A program made the position numbers and the translations under genes. From NCBI GenBank assembly GCA_017480525.1, contig JAFVAM010000084.1:1-39760 (forward strand): a DNA stretch of 39,760 bases, written 5' to 3'. Of the stretch, positions 8,509-16,559 are shown piece after piece. Position 1 is the stretch's first letter, and each line of letters starts with the position of its first letter. Under the pieces are notes generated by a model that was not told where the DNA came from, searched no databases, and saw nothing but the letters and a program-made list of their open reading frames with translations. This stretch comes from Bacteroidales bacterium (GTDB taxonomy: Bacteria > Bacteroidota > Bacteroidia > Bacteroidales > P3).

Positions 8509-9455
8509 CCAAAGGGGTGCTTGGTGAGAGGATATTTGGCCATGGGGTGATAGTCGCCCTGCAGGCCAATGGGCTGTGCGTGGCGGATGTCGAAAACCGT
8601 CTGGATGCACTCGCGAGCTTCGGAAATACGGAAACCGCGACCTGCCAACACCTCCTCGTAGGAACGTGTGTGCAGGTCGGTGAAGCCTTGGCTGAATTCG
8701 AATTCCTCGCCGTCGACAGTGATGGTACGGTAGCTGCCTATATGTCCATTGGGCAGATGGTCCCCATTGATACTCAAGAAATAGCGGACACGAGCCTGAC
8801 CCAACTCAAGGAAACCCGCCACGCGATCGTGGGTAGCCACATGGACAATGTTTTTCCGCACCGGACCGAAGACCCACTGCAGCATGTCGTAGAAGTGGAC
8901 ACCGATGTTGGTGGCCACGCCACCGCTCTTCAGCACCTGTCCCTTCCAGGAGGCATAGTACCAATAGCCGCGGGGCGTGATATAGGAGAGGTCGACATCG
9001 TAGACCTTGTCCTTCGGCCCTTCGGCAATCTTCTTGCGCAGGGCCTGCACCGAAGGGTGGAGACGGAGCTGGAAGATAGTATAGGCATTGTGCCCCGTCT
9101 CCCGCTCCACCTGCTCCAAAGCGTCGATGTTCCACGGACTGAGCACCACAGGCTTCTCACAAATGACGTCTGCACCAAGGCGGAGGCCATAGCGCGTGTG
9201 AGCATCGTGGAGATAGTTGGGCGAGCAGACGGAGAGATAGTCGATGTTGGTGCCTTGCGACTTGACAAGGTTGTTGTGGCGGTCGAAGAGTTCCTGTTCG
9301 GTGAAAAAGGAGGCACGGGGAAAATAGCTGTCGATGATGCCGACAGAGTCGTTCTTGTCGTAGGCGGAAATCAGCTCGTTGCCCGTTTCCTTGATGGCTC
9401 TCAGGTGGCGCGGAGCCACATATCCACCCACTCCTATGAGCGCAAAGTTCTTCAT
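8502..9455 (-). CDS. UDP-GlcNAcA 3-dehydrogenase (WbpB-like, Gfo/Idh/MocA family)
   Basis: A 317-residue NAD(P)-dependent oxidoreductase. The N-terminal dinucleotide-binding segment is [14 protein letters not shown]; the conserved EKP motif occurs in [10 protein letters not shown] near residue 100; the [15 protein letters not shown] segment near 183 supplies the catalytic-region His. The combination [10 protein letters not shown] plus YYASWKG is characteristic of WbpB/WlbA proteins, which oxidise C3 of UDP-GlcNAcA ahead of transamination by WbpE. The start overlaps the rmlD stop by four bases (ATGA, 9452-9455). No 2-epimerase (WbpI) is present nearby, so the expected product of the set is the gluco-configured UDP-2,3-diacetamido uronate. 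Confidence 0.9.
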   Translation of the reverse strand: MKNFALIGVGGYVAPRHLRAIKETGNELISAYDKNDSVGIIDSYFPRASFFTEQELFDRHNNLVKSQGTNIDYLSVCSPNYLHDAHTRYGLRLGADVICEKPVVLSPWNIDALEQVERETGHNAYTIFQLRLHPSVQALRKKIAEGPKDKVYDVDLSYITPRGYWYYASWKGQVLKSGGVATNIGVHFYDMLQWVFGPVRKNIVHVATHDRVAGFLELGQARVRYFLSINGDHLPNGHIGSYRTITVDGEEFEFSQGFTDLHTRSYEEVLAGRGFRISEARECIQTVFDIRHAQPIGLQGDYHPMAKYPLTKHPFGW

Positions 9456-10318
9456 TTCGAGTCCTTAACCATGTTGTTGATGCACCTTGCAAGGCTGTCG
9501 GTCCAATAGGGGACCTCGCGCCGGAAGGTCTGTTTATATTTAGTTTTGTCGAGTACAGAATAGGCCGGGCGTTTTACAGGGCTGGGGAACTCGTCGCTGT
9601 GGCACGGCTGGATGTTGCATCCGTTGTGGCCGGACAGCAGGGCTATGGTTTTGGCAAAGTCGTACCAGCTACATACTCCTTCGTTGCTGAAATGATAGAC
9701 CCCCTGGTGGTTCAGGAAAGAGCCTTCTTCGACAATGTCAAATATGGCCTTGGCCAGGTCGCCGGCGTAGGTGGGGGTACCCACCTGGTCGAAGACAACC
9801 TTGAGGTCGGGCTTGGAAGCGGTGAGGCTGAGCATGGTGAGAAGGAAGTTTTTTCCATACTCGCTGTAGAGCCATGCAGTGCGGAGGATGATGTGGCGGC
9901 ATGTCTGTGCCTTGCGTTCACCCTCCATCTTGGTGCGTCCGTAGGCTCCAGTGGGGTTCTCCGGCTCGTCCTCCCGGCAGGGGGTGTTGTTCCGATTGTC
10001 CCCAAACACATAGTCTGTGGAGACATGGATGAGCGTTCCGTCCACAGCCTTCATCGCCTCTGCCAGATGCCCCACAGCCTCGGCATTGACGCCATAGGCC
10101 ACACTCTCCTCGCTCTCCGCGCGGTCCACATTGGTATAGGCCGCACAATTCACCACCAAGTTTATGGAGTGTTGGTCCACAAAAGAGCGGACATCGTTGC
10201 GCGATGTGATGTCCAGTTCGGCCACATCGGTGAAAAACCACTGGTGTCGCGACCTGGGAGCCAGCAAGCGCATGTGGGTACCCAACTGTCCATTGGAGCC
10301 TGTGACCAGGATATTCAT
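9452..10318 (-). CDS. rmlD: dTDP-4-dehydrorhamnose reductase (RmlD)
   Basis: This NAD(P)H enzyme performs the last step to dTDP-L-rhamnose. The 288-residue product starts [13 protein letters not shown] (Rossmann GxxGxxG), has VDGTLIHVSTDYVFGD and the catalytic Tyr-Lys pair in YGRTK, and the C-terminal VKRPAYSVLDKTKY typical of RmlD. The frame is open to 10477, but the extra N-terminus overlaps rmlC and is not family-like; the ATG at 10318 overlaps the rmlC stop as ATGA. It lies in the rmlA-rmlC-rmlD block. rmlB, the 4,6-dehydratase needed between RmlA and RmlC, is absent from the window and must be encoded elsewhere if the pathway is complete. Confidence 0.95.
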   Translation of the reverse strand: MNILVTGSNGQLGTHMRLLAPRSRHQWFFTDVAELDITSRNDVRSFVDQHSINLVVNCAAYTNVDRAESEESVAYGVNAEAVGHLAEAMKAVDGTLIHVSTDYVFGDNRNNTPCREDEPENPTGAYGRTKMEGERKAQTCRHIILRTAWLYSEYGKNFLLTMLSLTASKPDLKVVFDQVGTPTYAGDLAKAIFDIVEEGSFLNHQGVYHFSNEGVCSWYDFAKTIALLSGHNGCNIQPCHSDEFPSPVKRPAYSVLDKTKYKQTFRREVPYWTDSLARCINNMVKDSK

Positions 10319-10875
10319 GCCGACTGGAATGGGGTTTGGAAGTTGTTGAAACACGGATGGTGACGGTCTTTCTCGGACAGGATGACATCCTCGGCAGGCA
10401 CCTGCCAGTCGATGGCCAGCGTGGGGTCGTCCCATGCCAAAGCCCCTTCGGACTGCTGGTTGTAGTATTCGTCGCACTTATACTGGAATACGACCTCCTC
10501 GCTGAGGACAGAAAAACCATGAGCCATGCCCTTGGGAAGGAAAAGTTGGCGGTGGTTCTCGCCGCTGAGTTCTACGCTCACATGGCGGCCATAGGTGGGG
10601 GAACCAGCCCTGATGTCGACAGCCACGTCGAGCACCTTTCCACTGACGACCCTGACCAACTTGGACTGCGCATAGGGAGGCTTCTGGAAGTGCAGCCCGC
10701 GAATGACACCATAGCGCGACCTGGACTCGTTGTCCTGCACAAAATGGATGTCCATTCCCGTCTCGGCTGCAAAATCCCTGAGGGAGAAACTCTCAAAAAA
10801 ATAGCCCCTTGCATCGCCGAAGATGCGAGGCTCGACAATCAGCACTCCCGGTATCTCTGTCTCAACCACGTTCAT
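10315..10875 (-). CDS. rmlC: dTDP-4-dehydrorhamnose 3,5-epimerase (RmlC)
   Basis: The 186-residue cupin epimerase starts [19 protein letters not shown], followed by [11 protein letters not shown], the active-site region [19 protein letters not shown] with its catalytic His, and [16 protein letters not shown]. These match RmlC throughout. A TTG six bases upstream (10881) is in frame, but the ATG at 10875 fits the usual family start. The gene start lies 14 bases inside the end of rmlA, and its stop overlaps the rmlD start, so all three are tightly coupled. Confidence 0.95.
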   Translation of the reverse strand: MNVVETEIPGVLIVEPRIFGDARGYFFESFSLRDFAAETGMDIHFVQDNESRSRYGVIRGLHFQKPPYAQSKLVRVVSGKVLDVAVDIRAGSPTYGRHVSVELSGENHRQLFLPKGMAHGFSVLSEEVVFQYKCDEYYNQQSEGALAWDDPTLAIDWQVPAEDVILSEKDRHHPCFNNFQTPFQSA

Positions 10876-11746
10876 TCTCAATCATTTTCAAAAGATACTG
10901 TCCATACTGGTTCTTTTCCATAGGCTTGGCCACACGGCGCACATCGTCGGGGCTGAGCCAGCCCTGCTCATAGCCGATGCTTTCGAGACAGGCCACCTTG
11001 AGGCCTTGACGCTTCTCAATGACCTCGATAAATGTGGAGGCTTCGGCAAGGGAGTCGTGAGTGCCGGTGTCAAGCCATGCGAAGCCGCGTCCCATGAGCT
11101 GCACGTTGAGTTCGCCGTCCTTCAGGAACTCCTGATTGACAGAGGTTATCTCCAACTCGCCACGGGCACTGGGCTTGATGGTTTTGGCCACCTTGACAAC
11201 CTTGTTCGGGTAGAAGTATAGACCCACCACGGCATAGTTGGACTTGGGCTGTTTGGGCTTCTCCTCGATGGAGAGTACCTTGCCGTTGGCGTCGAACTCG
11301 GCAACGCCATAGCGCTCGGGGTCGGCCACCCAGTATCCGAAGACCGTGGCCTTGGCTTCCTGCTCGGCAGAAGCCACTGCCTTGTGCAACATGTTCCGGA
11401 GGCCGTTGCCATGGAAGATATTGTCGCCCAAAACCAGACACTCCGCGTCGTCGCCGATGAACTCCTCGCCGATGATGAACGCCTGCGCCAGGCCATCGGG
11501 AGAAGGCTGCTCGGCGTATGAAAAACGGACACCGAAATCGCTGCCGTCGCCAAGCAAACGCTGAAAACCCGGCAGGTCGTGAGGAGTGGATATAATCAGT
11601 ATGTCGCGGATGCCGGCCAGCATGAGCACCGAGATGGGGTAGTACACCATCGGCTTGTCGTAGATGGGGAGGAGTTGCTTGCTGACGCCTTTTGTGATAG
11701 GATAAAGGCGGGTGCCGGAGCCTCCCGCCAAAACAATGCCTTTCAT
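10862..11746 (-). CDS. rmlA: Glucose-1-phosphate thymidylyltransferase (RmlA)
   Basis: A 294-residue nucleotidyltransferase of normal length, beginning [20 protein letters not shown] with the diphosphate-binding GGSGTR, then [30 protein letters not shown] and [10 protein letters not shown] with the metal-binding Asp. It makes dTDP-glucose from glucose-1-phosphate and dTTP, the first step to dTDP-rhamnose. It follows the wzc-like gene by 18 bases and overlaps rmlC by 14 bases. Confidence 0.96.
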   Translation of the reverse strand: MKGIVLAGGSGTRLYPITKGVSKQLLPIYDKPMVYYPISVLMLAGIRDILIISTPHDLPGFQRLLGDGSDFGVRFSYAEQPSPDGLAQAFIIGEEFIGDDAECLVLGDNIFHGNGLRNMLHKAVASAEQEAKATVFGYWVADPERYGVAEFDANGKVLSIEEKPKQPKSNYAVVGLYFYPNKVVKVAKTIKPSARGELEITSVNQEFLKDGELNVQLMGRGFAWLDTGTHDSLAEASTFIEVIEKRQGLKVACLESIGYEQGWLSPDDVRRVAKPMEKNQYGQYLLKMIENERG

Positions 11747-11764
11747 TTAGTATTCTCTTTTTGT

Positions 11765-14215
11765 TTACTGTTTGTCCTTTGAAGCATCGCTTTCTTCGCC
11801 GTAGCCGTAGCCATAACCGTAGCCATAGCCATAACCGTAGCCATAACCGTAGCCGTAGCCATAGCCGTAACCGTAACCATAACCGCCGTAGCGCTTCTTG
11901 ATGAGCGGCACGTCGGTGAGAACCACTGCCATGTTTTTGAAACGTCCCTTGTCGGCCATTTCCTGGATGAAAGGCAGCGAACTCTTGTTGAGGTAGCCCA
12001 CACGCATGATATAGGCAGTGAGGTCGGCCACACGGTTGATCACCGACGAGTCGGCCACAATCTGGGCAGGCGTGGAGTCAAAGATGATGTAGTCGTAGTT
12101 CTTGCGCAGATAGGCCACCAGGCGGTCGAGTTTCTCACCCATCAGCAGCTGTGTCGCGTTGGGCGGGGTCTTCTCGCAGACCACATAGTCGAGGTGGTCG
12201 GAGGTCTCGGAGTGCATAATGTATTTCTCGAAGTTGTCGTCCTGGTCGAGCAGATAATGGATGAGACCCACACGGTTGTGGCGATCGATGGTCTTCGAGA
12301 GGCTGCGCTTGCGGAGGTCGAAGTCGATCAGGATGGTGCGCTTTCCGACATACGCCAACGAGAGCGCGAGGTTCAGGGCAGTGTACGACTTGCCCTCGCC
12401 AGGCACCGTGGACACCGTCTGAATCACCTTCTGATTATCCTTGACATCGAGGAAGAAGGGGATGTTGGAATGCAACAGACGGAATGCCTCGGTGACGACG
12501 TCGGTGCCGTTGGCCGTGACGATGATCTCGTCGTTGATGCGGGCCGCCGGTTTCTGGGGTATCTCGCCCAGGATGGGCAGCGTGGTGTTGCGTTCCACAT
12601 CGACCTTGGAGCGGAGCTTGGTGTCGAAGAAGCTGATGGCGAACATGACCGCAGCGGGCAACGCCAAACCAATCACCAAAGCCACTAAAGCGAACATCAT
12701 CAGACGGGGACCGGTGAGATTGACAATGGCAGGCTCCACAACCTTGGCGTTGGAGACCGTGACGGCAAGGTTCATGGCCGTCTCCTCACGCTTGCTCAAG
12801 AGGTAGAGGTAGAGCTCCTCCTTGATTTTCTGCTGACGGGTCACCTCGGTGACAGCCTTGGTCTGCGTGGGCATGGCGGCTATCTGGCCACGGGCCCTGG
12901 CCTCTTGGTTGCGGGCGTCCTGCAGGCGTACGCGCGTAGCATTAATAAGGTTGCCGATGGAGGAGTTGATGGCGCTCAATTCATCGTCCATCTGGCGTCT
13001 CAAGCGCTGGAGGTCGGGATTGTTGGCACCTGCGGTGGTCTTCATCCTCTTATACGAACCCACGAGATTGTTGTACGAAGCGATCATACCCTGTATGCCC
13101 ACATCGCTGATGCCCACGTTGGCGGGGATTAGCTCTTCTTTGTTGACGGGATCGGAGACATAGTTCTTGATGTAGCTGATGAGGGTCATCTCTGTCTCCA
13201 GACGGACCACCTCGTCCGTGTAGCGCTGCCCGGCCTGCAAGAGCTGGCTGGCGGCGCCCTGCAGTTCGGGCAACTGCGAACCTTTCTTGATGTTGGCCAC
13301 CTGGTCGTCGACCTCATTCAACTCGCCGGATATCAGAGCGATACGCTCGGAGATAAAGCCTTCCGTCTTCTGGGCCACCTTGTTTTTGTCTTCGAGGGCA
13401 TCGTCGTTGTACACCGCAATGAGGGTGTCCACAATCTGCTGCGCACGGTCTCTGTTCTTGTCGTTATAGGTGATAGATATGATGGAGGCCATCTTGTCGA
13501 CACGGCTGATGGTGAGCGACTTCAGCATTGTTCTGGCCAGTTTGAGCGAGGGTGTGACGCCCATGTTGTACTTCACTCCCTCGCAGCCCGCGCTGTAGAA
13601 GGAGGTCTTCTCGATGGTGAACGACACGGTGTCGTCGATGACCACCGGCTGACTGTAGTAAGCCTCGTCCGTCACCACAACATCATACTTGCTCGCCCTG
13701 TACTCATACTTGTTGTTGGGCAGCGGCTTCACCCTGATGCTCATTTCCAAGTCGCGTTCCTTGTCCGCCGAGTCGTGTATGGCCAGCGACAGCGGGGCAT
13801 CGTTGAAGTACGCCACCTTCTTGAACATGTCGTTGCGGGTGCAATAATTGTCCAGCCCCAGACGATTCACAACCTGGCTCATCAGCCACGACGACTTGAG
13901 CATGTAAATCTCGTTCTCCAACGAGAGATTCGTGTTGTCCATGCCCAGGTTGCTGAGGATGGCGTCCATATTTCGGGTCTGGTACCTGACGCTGTTGCCG
14001 TTGTCGCGCACCAGGATGGTGCCCGACGCCGTGTATTTCTTGGGCTGCGCCTTGTAGGCAACAGCCGCCACAATCATGCACACCACAACCGAGATGACAA
14101 ACCACCACCAGTTGTTGAGGACCATGAAGACAATGTCGCGTACCGACAGGGTCTTTTCGTTTTCAGTCTCAGCGTTGGAAACGTTTTGAGCCTGACTGTT
14201 GTTAATTCTTTCCAT
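11765..14215 (-). CDS. Wzc-like polysaccharide co-polymerase / bacterial tyrosine autokinase with an extreme Tyr-Gly tail
   Basis: An 816-residue inner-membrane protein. Two membrane helices (about residues 36-54 and 503-528) flank a large periplasmic Wzz-type domain with coiled-coil stretches. The cytoplasmic BY-kinase domain follows: Walker A STVPGEGKS (about 607), Walker A' TILIDFDLR (about 630) and Walker B YIIFDSTPA (about 710). The C-terminus is the tyrosine cluster that such kinases autophosphorylate; here it is a run of 14 Tyr-Gly pairs plus one more Tyr (residues about 775-806), far more regular than the usual 4-8 scattered tyrosines. With the Wza-like gene 30 bases upstream it should control chain length and export. 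The tail is encoded by near-identical hexanucleotides (11801-11884). Confidence 0.93.
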   Translation of the reverse strand: MERINNSQAQNVSNAETENEKTLSVRDIVFMVLNNWWWFVISVVVCMIVAAVAYKAQPKKYTASGTILVRDNGNSVRYQTRNMDAILSNLGMDNTNLSLENEIYMLKSSWLMSQVVNRLGLDNYCTRNDMFKKVAYFNDAPLSLAIHDSADKERDLEMSIRVKPLPNNKYEYRASKYDVVVTDEAYYSQPVVIDDTVSFTIEKTSFYSAGCEGVKYNMGVTPSLKLARTMLKSLTISRVDKMASIISITYNDKNRDRAQQIVDTLIAVYNDDALEDKNKVAQKTEGFISERIALISGELNEVDDQVANIKKGSQLPELQGAASQLLQAGQRYTDEVVRLETEMTLISYIKNYVSDPVNKEELIPANVGISDVGIQGMIASYNNLVGSYKRMKTTAGANNPDLQRLRRQMDDELSAINSSIGNLINATRVRLQDARNQEARARGQIAAMPTQTKAVTEVTRQQKIKEELYLYLLSKREETAMNLAVTVSNAKVVEPAIVNLTGPRLMMFALVALVIGLALPAAVMFAISFFDTKLRSKVDVERNTTLPILGEIPQKPAARINDEIIVTANGTDVVTEAFRLLHSNIPFFLDVKDNQKVIQTVSTVPGEGKSYTALNLALSLAYVGKRTILIDFDLRKRSLSKTIDRHNRVGLIHYLLDQDDNFEKYIMHSETSDHLDYVVCEKTPPNATQLLMGEKLDRLVAYLRKNYDYIIFDSTPAQIVADSSVINRVADLTAYIMRVGYLNKSSLPFIQEMADKGRFKNMAVVLTDVPLIKKRYGGYGYGYGYGYGYGYGYGYGYGYGYGYGYGEESDASKDKQ
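11798..11890 (-). repeat. Hexanucleotide tandem repeat encoding the (Tyr-Gly) tail
   Basis: Fourteen consecutive hexamers (11801-11884) read TAY-GGY on the - strand, with only synonymous C/T changes, flanked by GGC and GGC-TAC codons. The nucleotide repeat could lose or gain units in frame by slippage. Confidence 0.9.
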
Positions 14216-14245
14216 CGTTCTCTTGTCAAATTGATTTTACAACAA

Positions 14246-15064
14246 TTACAACCTCTTGGACAGTAGGTAGTAGTAGAACACCGAGGCGGCCACCGACACA
14301 ATCGACACGGCACTGGAGATATAGCTCAAGACAATCGGATCCCTGTCGGAGGTGCGTTTCTTCTTCATGTTGGGTTCCACATAGACCACGTCGTTCTGGT
14401 GAAGGTAGTAGTAGGGGGACTCGAAGACCTCCTGCGATGTGAGGTCGAGTTCGCCCACCACACGGGTGCCGTTCTCCTCGCGCACCACGGTCACATTGTG
14501 CCTCTGGCCGAAGATCGTCAGGTCGCCCACCATGCTCAACGCCTCGAAGATGGTGAGACGCTCGCCCGTGGCGACAATCTGGCCCGGACGGCTCACCTCG
14601 CCGAGGACACTTACCTTGAAATTCATGAGCTTCACCGTCACCGTGGCGTCAAGGATATGCCCCTCGCTGACGAGACGCTGTTCAATCTCGGTGGCCAGCT
14701 GGGCGTGCGTCTTGCCCACCACATGGATACGGCCAAGCACGGGGAAGATGATGTCGCCGTCGTTGTTCACCAGGTAGCCGCTCACGGCATTGTTGCCCGG
14801 GTTCATCACGACACCGCCGTCGACAGCAATCTTGTTCGTCTCCTGGTTGAAACGGACCGTAGCCTCCGGCGCACGACTCTCCACATAGATGTAGAGCAGG
14901 TCGTTGGTCTGGATGCCCTTCGAGAAGGAACCCGACTGCTTGGTCTCCACGTCGCGGGGTGCATCCTTGAAGTAAGCCAACTCTTGCTGTTCACGGCACG
15001 AGGCGAGCAAAAGCATCCCGAACGCCATGACCAAAACAGGAACTTTACTGTATTTTTGTTTCAT
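14246..15064 (-). CDS. Wza-like polysaccharide export outer-membrane lipoprotein
   Basis: The 272-residue product has a lipoprotein signal peptide with lipobox LASC (Cys at residue 23). A Poly_export segment follows (NDLLYIYVESRAPEATVRFN and GYLVNNDGDIIFPVLGRIHV), then an SLBB-type domain beginning about KVSVLGEVSRPGQIVATGERLTI. A membrane-spanning stretch near the C-terminus (about 250-268, SYISSAVSIVSVAASVFYYY) replaces the amphipathic helix of E. coli Wza, as is common in Bacteroidetes. It would form the outer-membrane exit pore for the glycan, working with the Wzc-like protein encoded next. It is the first gene of the operon, preceded by a long non-coding leader. Confidence 0.92.
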   Translation of the reverse strand: MKQKYSKVPVLVMAFGMLLLASCREQQELAYFKDAPRDVETKQSGSFSKGIQTNDLLYIYVESRAPEATVRFNQETNKIAVDGGVVMNPGNNAVSGYLVNNDGDIIFPVLGRIHVVGKTHAQLATEIEQRLVSEGHILDATVTVKLMNFKVSVLGEVSRPGQIVATGERLTIFEALSMVGDLTIFGQRHNVTVVREENGTRVVGELDLTSQEVFESPYYYLHQNDVVYVEPNMKKKRTSDRDPIVLSYISSAVSIVSVAASVFYYYLLSKRL

Positions 15065-15139
15065 ATATATGATAATTTCACTACGTTAACATCTATGAAC
15101 CAGACTTCTACAGAAAAACCGCACAAGACAGCCCGAATG

Positions 15140-15147
15140 CAAATATA
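15140..15147 (-). promoter_or_regulatory. Candidate -7 element of the wza operon promoter
   Basis: The - strand reads TATATTTG, matching TAnnTTTG. The -33 region (15165-15172) is only a weak match to TTTG. A transcript from here would carry a leader of about 70 bases before wza. Two copies of AAAAATATTTGT flank the expected -33 region, which suggests a regulated promoter. Confidence 0.4.
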
Positions 15148-15148
15148 C

Positions 15149-15180
15149 AAAAATATTTGTTTCCGGCGAAAAATATTTGT
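15149..15180. repeat. Two 12-base direct repeats upstream of wza
   Basis: AAAAATATTTGT occurs at 15149-15160 and again at 15169-15180, a 20-base period (about two helical turns). The core AAATATTT is self-complementary. The location within the probable wza promoter suggests an operator, but this is inference. Confidence 0.6.
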
Positions 15181-15334
15181 CCGTCGGGCAACGCATGTGC
15201 GTCAGGACAGGCGTCGGAAGCACACCTGCTCCCCATCCCGCCGCCCTCGAAGAATCGTCCACACAGCCACCGCCAATCCTTGGCGTCAAAGGCCACGGAC
15301 TTTGCTAACAAACGTTAAAAAAGCCTCGTCTTCA

Positions 15335-15419
15335 CCCTGCCGACACCCTATCATGTCCTACTGTGGTAGGAGTTGGTAAGGAGATGGTAGGTGTTTGGCA
15401 AGGTTTTCGTAGGGCATTG
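15335..15419. repeat. 11-bp-phased inverted repeat array, copy B
   Basis: Left units CCCTGCCGACA (15335) and CCCTATCATGT (15346), an 8-base centre CCTACTGT (15357-15364), then right units GGTAGGAGTTG (15365), GTAAGGAGATG (15376), GTAGGTGTTTG (15387), GCAAGGTTTTC (15398) and GTAGGGCATTG (15409). Unit lengths and centre length match copies A and C exactly, while the outer units drift in sequence. Confidence 0.85.
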
Positions 15420-15510
15420 GTGGCGTGCGGAGGGAGGGGGAGGGTTCGGAGTGCCTGTCCCGGCCCGGAAGGGTTCTCCCGGACGAGGGAATGCCTGTTG
15501 AGAAATAGTT

Positions 15511-15541
15511 TTTGCCGCTATGTTTTTTTTTTGTATCTTTG
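15511..15541 (+). promoter_or_regulatory. Bacteroidetes-type promoter for the kamB-like gene
   Basis: TTTG at 15511-15514, a 19-base spacer, and TATCTTTG at 15534-15541 match the -33/-7 consensus. The ATG follows 10 bases after the -7 element, so the mRNA would start within a few bases of the start codon. Confidence 0.7.
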
Positions 15542-15551
15542 CAATCGAAAT

Positions 15552-16559
15552 ATGCCATTCATCTCGGAAATACTCCGCCACAAGAGCCTCTCTATCGTGG
15601 GGCTGGAGAAAAATACGGGCAAGACCGTATGCCTCAACTATATCCTACATAGAATGAACCAGATAGGGAAACATGTAGGGGTCACTTCTATCGGTGTCGA
15701 CGGTGAGCAGGTGGACAGCGTTTTCGCCACTGCCAAACCCGAAATCACGCTCTTCCGCGGCACCCATTTCATCACCTCCGAAAAACACTACCTCATGCGC
15801 CAGGCGGTGTCGAAGCTTGTGGCTGTGGACAGCCAGCGCACCTCCCTGGGGCCCTTGGTGACCGCCGAGGTGCTGATCCAAGGCAAGGCGCTGCTCTCCG
15901 GCGCGGCCACCACCGGCGCGCTGAAAAGGCAGATTGAATTCCTTGGTTCCATGGGTGTTGACATCGCCATAGTCGACGGTGCGTTGTCGCGTCTGAGCCT
16001 GGCGTCGCCCACGGTGACCGACGCCATGATTCTCGCCACCGGCGCCGCCGTGTCCGCCAATGTCAAACAGCTCATCGCCAAGACACGCCACCTCTACAAC
16101 CTCATCATGCTCGACGAGGTGGACGAGACACTGCAAAGAAAACTGAACATCATAGAATCAGGCATTTGGGCGCTCGACAGCGAGGGGGAGATCCACGACC
16201 TCGGCATCACCTCGGTTTTCCTCATCGACCGCTCCGAGCAGGACATCCTACGCTTCGGCACCACGCTCTTCGCCGCCGGAGCCGTGAGCGACCGCCTGCT
16301 GAAAATCCTGGCAGCGAAAGGCAGCGGCATCACCTTGATAGCAAGAGACTTCACCAAGCTCTTCGTCACCCAGGAAGTCTACGCCGACTTCACACGGCGC
16401 GGCAACCGCCTGATGGTGCTGCAGCGTTCCAAACTCATCGCCATCACGCTCAACCCCACCTCGCCGCAGGGCTTTCTGCTTGACTCCAAGAGCACTTGCG
16501 ACGCCCTGAGCGAAGCGTTGCATACTCCTGTCTACGATGTTAAAATGATTGGACAATGA
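15552..16559 (+). CDS. KamB-like P-loop protein (putative aminomutase reactivase subunit)
   Basis: A 335-residue protein with a Walker A motif near the N-terminus (GLEKNTGKT, about residues 17-25), IDIAIVDGALSRL-like acidic segments and no membrane helix. It resembles, as far as I can judge by eye, KamB of lysine-fermenting bacteria, which pairs with the MutS-like KamC and is proposed to reactivate the B12-dependent lysine 5,6-aminomutase. The next gene is exactly such a MutS-like ATPase, overlapping as ATGA (16556-16559). No kamD/kamE or other lysine-fermentation gene is in the window. The frame is open back to 15363, but that part translates the 11-bp repeat and lies upstream of the promoter, so the ATG at 15552 is used. 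Confidence 0.6.
   Translation: MPFISEILRHKSLSIVGLEKNTGKTVCLNYILHRMNQIGKHVGVTSIGVDGEQVDSVFATAKPEITLFRGTHFITSEKHYLMRQAVSKLVAVDSQRTSLGPLVTAEVLIQGKALLSGAATTGALKRQIEFLGSMGVDIAIVDGALSRLSLASPTVTDAMILATGAAVSANVKQLIAKTRHLYNLIMLDEVDETLQRKLNIIESGIWALDSEGEIHDLGITSVFLIDRSEQDILRFGTTLFAAGAVSDRLLKILAAKGSGITLIARDFTKLFVTQEVYADFTRRGNRLMVLQRSKLIAITLNPTSPQGFLLDSKSTCDALSEALHTPVYDVKMIGQ

Larger units (their letters stand above)
15065..15551. other. Divergent intergenic region between wza and the kamB-like gene
   Basis: A 487-base gap between diverging genes. From left to right it holds the wza leader, a candidate - strand promoter (15140-15147), two 12-base direct repeats 20 bases apart (15149-15160 and 15169-15180), a GC-rich unassigned stretch, 11-bp array copy B (15335-15419) and a + strand promoter (15511-15541). 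I see no gene in it. Confidence 0.7.

Noticed and set aside
15363..15551. In-frame N-terminal extension of the kamB-like protein
   Set aside because: It lies upstream of the promoter and translates the repeat array; homology-like sequence begins at the ATG at 15552.
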